Below are positions 14,723 to 17,739 of a stretch of 17,739 bases of DNA, in pieces (within the stretch, counting starts at the first letter, position 1; every line of letters begins with the position of its first letter). The notes below the pieces were generated by a model. It was not told the origin of the DNA, searched no databases, and saw only the letters and a list, made by a program, of their open reading frames with translations. The translations under genes were made by a program, and so were the position numbers. This DNA is from Thermodesulfovibrionales bacterium (GTDB lineage Bacteria; Nitrospirota; Thermodesulfovibrionia; Thermodesulfovibrionales; UBA1546): the NCBI GenBank assembly GCA_919901705.1, contig CAKKPR010000367.1, positions 6,340 through 24,078 of the forward strand, written 5' to 3'.

Positions 14723-15001
14723 TTACTCTATTATCTTCGGCACTCTATAGAACTTGTCTGTATGGTCAGGTGCGTTCATGAGGGCATCTTCCCTTGGGAT
14801 GGAATTCCCAGGCATATCGTCACGCATCACATTGCTTAAAGAAAGCACATGTGATGTAGGCTCGACATCTTTTGTATCAAGCTCATTCAGTTTTTCCATG
14901 TAACTCAGTATGCCGTTAAGCTGAGGGCCGAAAAGCTCTTTTTCTTCCTCAGAAACAGACAGCCTTGCAAGTTTTGCGATATGTTCCACGGATATCTTCA
15001 T
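14723..15001 (-). CDS. gatC: Asp-tRNA(Asn)/Glu-tRNA(Gln) amidotransferase subunit C
   Basis: GatC is the small subunit that stabilises GatA against GatB in the enzyme converting Glu-tRNA(Gln) and Asp-tRNA(Asn) to their amidated forms. The 92-residue length is typical. The signature parts are clear: an N-terminal ISVEHIAKLARLSVSEEE helix, the central ILSYMEKLNELDTKDVEPTS region, the MRDDMP segment, and the terminal DHTDKFYRVPKIIE. AGAGG precedes the ATG at a good distance. It starts 23 bases after the helicase gene, with which it is probably co-transcribed. Often gatA and gatB follow gatC; here panD does, so those subunits must be encoded elsewhere. Confidence 0.96.
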   Translation of the reverse strand: MKISVEHIAKLARLSVSEEEKELFGPQLNGILSYMEKLNELDTKDVEPTSHVLSLSNVMRDDMPGNSIPREDALMNAPDHTDKFYRVPKIIE

Positions 15002-15024
15002 TAAAAAACCTCTGTCATTCCAAG

Positions 15025-17133
15025 CTATATCTTTTCGAGATTAGCAAACCTGAGGCAGAGTCTCTTTATCCCCACATTCGGAAAATTTACCATAACCTTC
15101 TGCTCATCCCCGTCTCCATAGCACTCTCTCACAACACCCGATCCCCATTTCGGATGCTTCACCCTGCAGCCTGCCATATATAAACGCGGCGTGCTTAATT
15201 TAACAATTCTCTTCACCGGCATGGCAACAGGCTGAGGACTTGCCGATTTTTCTGTCCATTGACAACAGTGCGGGGGTATATCGTTGAGAAATCTGGAGGG
15301 CTCCTGCTCCTGAATCTTTGTGTTGTAGAGCCTTCTCTTTTTTGCGCCTGTAAGCCAGAGGATATCCTTGGCCCTTGTCATCCCGACATAAAATAATCTT
15401 CGTTCCTCCGCCAGTTCTTCTTTATTGTTAAGCGCCTTGAAGTATGGGAGCAGCCCATCCTCAAGTCCACCGACAAAAACAACAGGGAATTCAAGGCCCT
15501 TTGTGCTGTGCAGGGTCATAAGCGATACAGAGTTTTCTGCATTACGGGAGTCCATCGCAGTAACCAGCACTGCACTGTCACTGAATTCATTTATATCTTT
15601 GCCTTCTGCAGCTGCAATAAGCTCATGGATATTCTGAGCCTTTTCTTCTCCTATAAAATCTATATATTTTGTCTTATCAACTATTTCCTCCAGCATATCA
15701 GCCGCAGAACTGTAGTCGGCAGAGACAATTTTTTCTACAAGATGAATAAATCCATTGAGTTTCTCTCTTGCAGAAACCGCAACGCCATTCACCTTTAATA
15801 TGGCCTTAATCGCATTGAACAGGCTCAATGATTTCTTTTTTGCCTCATGTTCTATCTTGGAGAGTGTTGCAGCGCCTATGCCCCTCGGAGGACAGTTAAT
15901 TATGCGCCGCAGGCTTACATTATCGTCAGAATTGATTACAAGCCGCATATAAGCAATAATATCCTTTATCTCTTTGCGCTGGTAGAAGCTTATTCCACCC
16001 ATCACGCGATATTGAATAAGTTCTTCCCTGAGTGCGTCTTCTATGGCCCGCGCCTGGAAATTTACCCTGTAAAGCACCGCAAAATCCTTATAGTTATATT
16101 TACCCTTCAGATAGAGTTCTTTTATCACGCTCGCTATATGCTTTGCCTCTTCCTCTTCGGTATTAAGCCAGCAGTGATTAACTTTTTCTCCCTGTCCCCT
16201 TTCCGTCCATAGTTTCTTGGGCTTTCTCATCGCATTGCTGGCTATTACAGCGCCTGAAACATCAAGTATATTCTGGGTTGAGCGATAGTTCTGCTCAAGC
16301 TTTATGACCGCTGCGCCGGGAAAATCCTTTTCAAAATTAAGGATATTGGCAATATCCGCGCCCCTGAATTTATATATGCTCTGGTCATCGTCTCCAACAG
16401 CACAGATATTATCCTCTGCAGCAAGCAGTTTCAACAGCCTGTACTGCGCATAATTGGTATCCTGAAACTCATCAACAAGAACGTACTTAAACATATCATG
16501 GTATTTCTCGATCAGCGCCGGGTTTTCTTCAAACAGCTTAACTGAAAGCATTATCAGGTCATCAAAGTCAAGCACATTGCATCTCTTAAGTTCGTCCTGA
16601 TACCTCACATAGACCTTCGCGAGTTTTTCATCAAAACCAAAACCATTTGTCTGTGACAGGAAGTTGCCCGGACTTACGAGCGAAGACTTCAGGGAGCTTA
16701 TTCTCGACACAACACCTCTATACATGGCCTCATATATCTTAAACTCCTTGAGTATGTGCCTTATAAGGTTGCTCTGGTCATCGTCATCGTATATTACAAA
16801 GTTGTTATTGTATCCAAGCGCCTTTATCTCTTTCCTGAGTATCCTGTTGCACTGTGAATGAAAAGTGCCTATCCATGAAATATCCGTGTCCTTTCCAAGG
16901 AGATGAGATATCCTCCCTTTCATTTCCTCAGATGCCTTATTTGTAAAGGTGACTGTAAGTATTGAGTTCGGGGAAAGTTTCTTTGATTTTGCCAGATGTG
17001 CAAACTTATGAGTGATAACTCTTGTCTTGCCGCTGCCTGCCCCCGCAAGCACCAGAAGCGGACTGCCTGTATGGAGAACTGCATCCCTCTGCTGGGGATT
17101 CAGGTCCTTCAATAAAATCTCTTCCTTTGACAT
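15025..17133 (-). CDS. pcrA: ATP-dependent DNA helicase PcrA/UvrD (superfamily 1A)
   Basis: This 3'-5' helicase takes part in nucleotide excision repair, mismatch repair and clearing of proteins from DNA. All SF1A motifs are intact in order: Q motif LNPQQRDAV (11-19), Walker A GAGSGKT (31-37), Ia TFTNKASEEMKGR, II VDEFQDTNYAQY, III GDDDQSIYKFRGA, IV LEQNYRSTQNIL, V LMTLHSTKGLEFPVVF and VI EERRLFYVGMTRAKD. The C-terminal 45 residues (KHPKWGSGVVRECYG...) match the Tudor-like domain by which PcrA and UvrD contact RNA polymerase. At 702 residues it is the usual family length. GGGAG five bases upstream supports the ATG at 17133. It heads a likely pcrA-gatC unit and lies downstream of glmS. No complete promoter was recognised. 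Confidence 0.96.
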   Translation of the reverse strand: MSKEEILLKDLNPQQRDAVLHTGSPLLVLAGAGSGKTRVITHKFAHLAKSKKLSPNSILTVTFTNKASEEMKGRISHLLGKDTDISWIGTFHSQCNRILRKEIKALGYNNNFVIYDDDDQSNLIRHILKEFKIYEAMYRGVVSRISSLKSSLVSPGNFLSQTNGFGFDEKLAKVYVRYQDELKRCNVLDFDDLIMLSVKLFEENPALIEKYHDMFKYVLVDEFQDTNYAQYRLLKLLAAEDNICAVGDDDQSIYKFRGADIANILNFEKDFPGAAVIKLEQNYRSTQNILDVSGAVIASNAMRKPKKLWTERGQGEKVNHCWLNTEEEEAKHIASVIKELYLKGKYNYKDFAVLYRVNFQARAIEDALREELIQYRVMGGISFYQRKEIKDIIAYMRLVINSDDNVSLRRIINCPPRGIGAATLSKIEHEAKKKSLSLFNAIKAILKVNGVAVSAREKLNGFIHLVEKIVSADYSSAADMLEEIVDKTKYIDFIGEEKAQNIHELIAAAEGKDINEFSDSAVLVTAMDSRNAENSVSLMTLHSTKGLEFPVVFVGGLEDGLLPYFKALNNKEELAEERRLFYVGMTRAKDILWLTGAKKRRLYNTKIQEQEPSRFLNDIPPHCCQWTEKSASPQPVAMPVKRIVKLSTPRLYMAGCRVKHPKWGSGVVRECYGDGDEQKVMVNFPNVGIKRLCLRFANLEKI

Positions 17134-17303
17134 TACAACTCCCTTTTAAAAGGTTAACTAAAGGTTACGCCTGTTTGTTCATGAAAATAATGTCGAATGC
17201 CGGAGATATAGTGATTTCAACGAGTCAGCCCCCTCACTTCCTTTGCCTGCCTAAAGCCTGGATTAGATGATTTAGTCTAAAACAAATTAGCAAAAAAAAT
17301 AAA

Positions 17304-17317
17304 GTTGTATGTACAAC
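17304..17317. promoter_or_regulatory. Inverted repeat GTTGTA-N2-TACAAC, possible operator
   Basis: The six-base arms are perfectly complementary around TG, and the site lies about 170 bases upstream of the pcrA start in AT-rich DNA. The arrangement resembles a dimer-binding site. No regulator can be assigned and no matching promoter was identified. Confidence 0.3.
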
Positions 17318-17363
17318 GCTATCCTTCATTTATATAAACGGGGTGTTCGGTTTTCCTCGGCTG

Positions 17364-17389
17364 AAAAATCGGTTTGAAACAACTCAAAC
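17364..17389 (-). terminator. Weak candidate terminator downstream of glmS
   Basis: On the minus strand GTTTGA (17389-17384) and TCAAAC (17377-17372) form a 6-bp stem with a 6-base loop, followed two bases later by TTTTT. The stem is short and AT-rich and lies about 135 bases after the glmS stop. It is only a candidate. Confidence 0.25.
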
Positions 17390-17524
17390 GGTTAATAATC
17401 TTATTGAAAAACAACCATCCAAGAAAGAAATTCATACTTAATTATTGTAAGTGTTAGCTGTAAAAAAAAGCAAGGATAAAAAAATAAAAATCAATAAAAA
17501 AATCTTACAAATATTTCCGTCATC

Positions 17525-17739
17525 CTACTCAACCGTAACGCTCTTGGCAAGATTCCTCGGCTGGTCCACATCGCATCCTCTTAATACTCCAATATGATAT
17601 GCGAGAAGCTGCAACGGGACCGCCAGCAGGACTGCCGTAAGGAAAGGATTGGTCTCAGGCACAAATATGCAAAAATCCGAACGGCTGCGGACTTCCGCGC
17701 TGCCTTCATTTGTTACTGCTATAATCCTGCCGCCCCTGC
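17525..17739 (-). CDS. glmS: Glucosamine--fructose-6-phosphate aminotransferase, C-terminal end (5' part outside the window)
   Basis: This is the last 70 codons of GlmS, which makes glucosamine-6-phosphate from fructose-6-phosphate and glutamine, the first step toward UDP-GlcNAc for peptidoglycan and LPS. The frame reads GGRIIAVTNEGSAEVRS, then VPETNPFLTAVLLAVPLQLL, then AYHIGVLRGCDVDQPRNLAK and SVTVE before a TAG stop at 17527-17525. The DVDQPRNLAKSVTVE ending is the nearly invariant GlmS C-terminus, which contributes to the isomerase active site. The start and the glutaminase domain lie beyond the right edge, so any glmS leader or ribozyme cannot be judged. The next gene on the strand, pcrA, is 391 bases away, so the two are probably separate units. 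Confidence 0.95.
   Translation of the reverse strand, partial: RGGRIIAVTNEGSAEVRSRSDFCIFVPETNPFLTAVLLAVPLQLLAYHIGVLRGCDVDQPRNLAKSVTVE

Larger units (their letters stand above)
17134..17524. other. Intergenic region between glmS and pcrA
   Basis: This 391-base AT-rich stretch contains no credible gene. It holds a perfect palindrome CCTTTTAAAAGG (17142-17153) beside the pcrA ribosome site, a 14-base inverted repeat GTTGTA-TG-TACAAC (17304-17317), and a weak hairpin GTTTGA/TCAAAC (17372-17389) followed on the minus strand by a T-run. There is also a long A/T tract near 17462-17503. I found no tRNA, known riboswitch or good sigma70 promoter. The pcrA promoter must lie here or upstream in glmS. 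Confidence 0.6.

Noticed and set aside
17462..17506. A strong intrinsic terminator for glmS at the A/T tract.
   Set aside because: The T-rich run on the minus strand is not preceded by a stable GC-rich stem; only a weak 5-bp stem with G-U pairs is possible.
17134..17524. A riboswitch or small RNA in the glmS-pcrA gap.
   Set aside because: No conserved riboswitch core was recognised, stems are short and AT-rich, and no promoter-terminator pair was found.

Overview
The window reads as ordinary chromosomal DNA from a Gram-negative (outer-membrane-bearing) bacterium with moderate GC content. TolC-type channels, lipoprotein and Sec signals, a selenocysteine formate dehydrogenase and several families of short inverted repeats fit an anaerobic or facultative environmental lineage. 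Nitrospirota (Thermodesulfovibrio-like) or a deltaproteobacterial relative is my best guess. This is inference from gene style and repeat style, not from a marker gene. Every convincing gene lies on the minus strand, so the window is described here from its right end, in the direction of transcription.

Housekeeping block (17739 down to 14240): the 3' end of glmS (UDP-sugar synthesis), a 391-base AT-rich intergenic region, a full-length PcrA/UvrD helicase, gatC (amidotransferase subunit), a repeat-bearing gap, and panD (aspartate decarboxylase, beta-alanine for CoA).

Efflux block (14208 down to 460): a TetR-family regulator starts an uninterrupted nine-gene train behind it. The order is TolC channel 1, lipoprotein adaptor and MdtB/MdtC-like RND pump, TolC channel 2, MacA-like adaptor, MacB-type ATPase and separate permease, then EmrA-like adaptor and EmrB-like MFS pump. 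Most junctions overlap (ATGA, GTGA or 11 bases) or are separated by only a few bases. Three mechanistically different export systems (proton-driven RND, ATP-driven ABC, proton-driven MFS) therefore appear to be one transcription unit. A sigma70-like promoter precedes tetR. Two adjacent 14-bp palindromes of the form TGAAC-N4-GTTCA cover the predicted transcription start and the tetR start codon, which suggests autorepression of the whole set.

Left edge (430 to 1): the 5' end of a cytoplasmic formate dehydrogenase alpha subunit starts 29 bases after emrB. Its apparent stop at codon 134 is a TGA at the selenocysteine position. The reading frame continues to the window edge, and the next bases form the GGCC-GGTCT-GGCC apical hairpin expected of a bacterial SECIS element.

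Four kinds of short repeat sit in or between these genes. One is translated in frame into the N-terminus of TolC channel 1, ahead of its signal peptide. Another supplies the last residues and stop codon of emrA. A third lies between the macB ATPase and permease genes, and a fourth lies in front of panD. No tRNA, rRNA, insertion sequence, CRISPR array or phage gene was seen.
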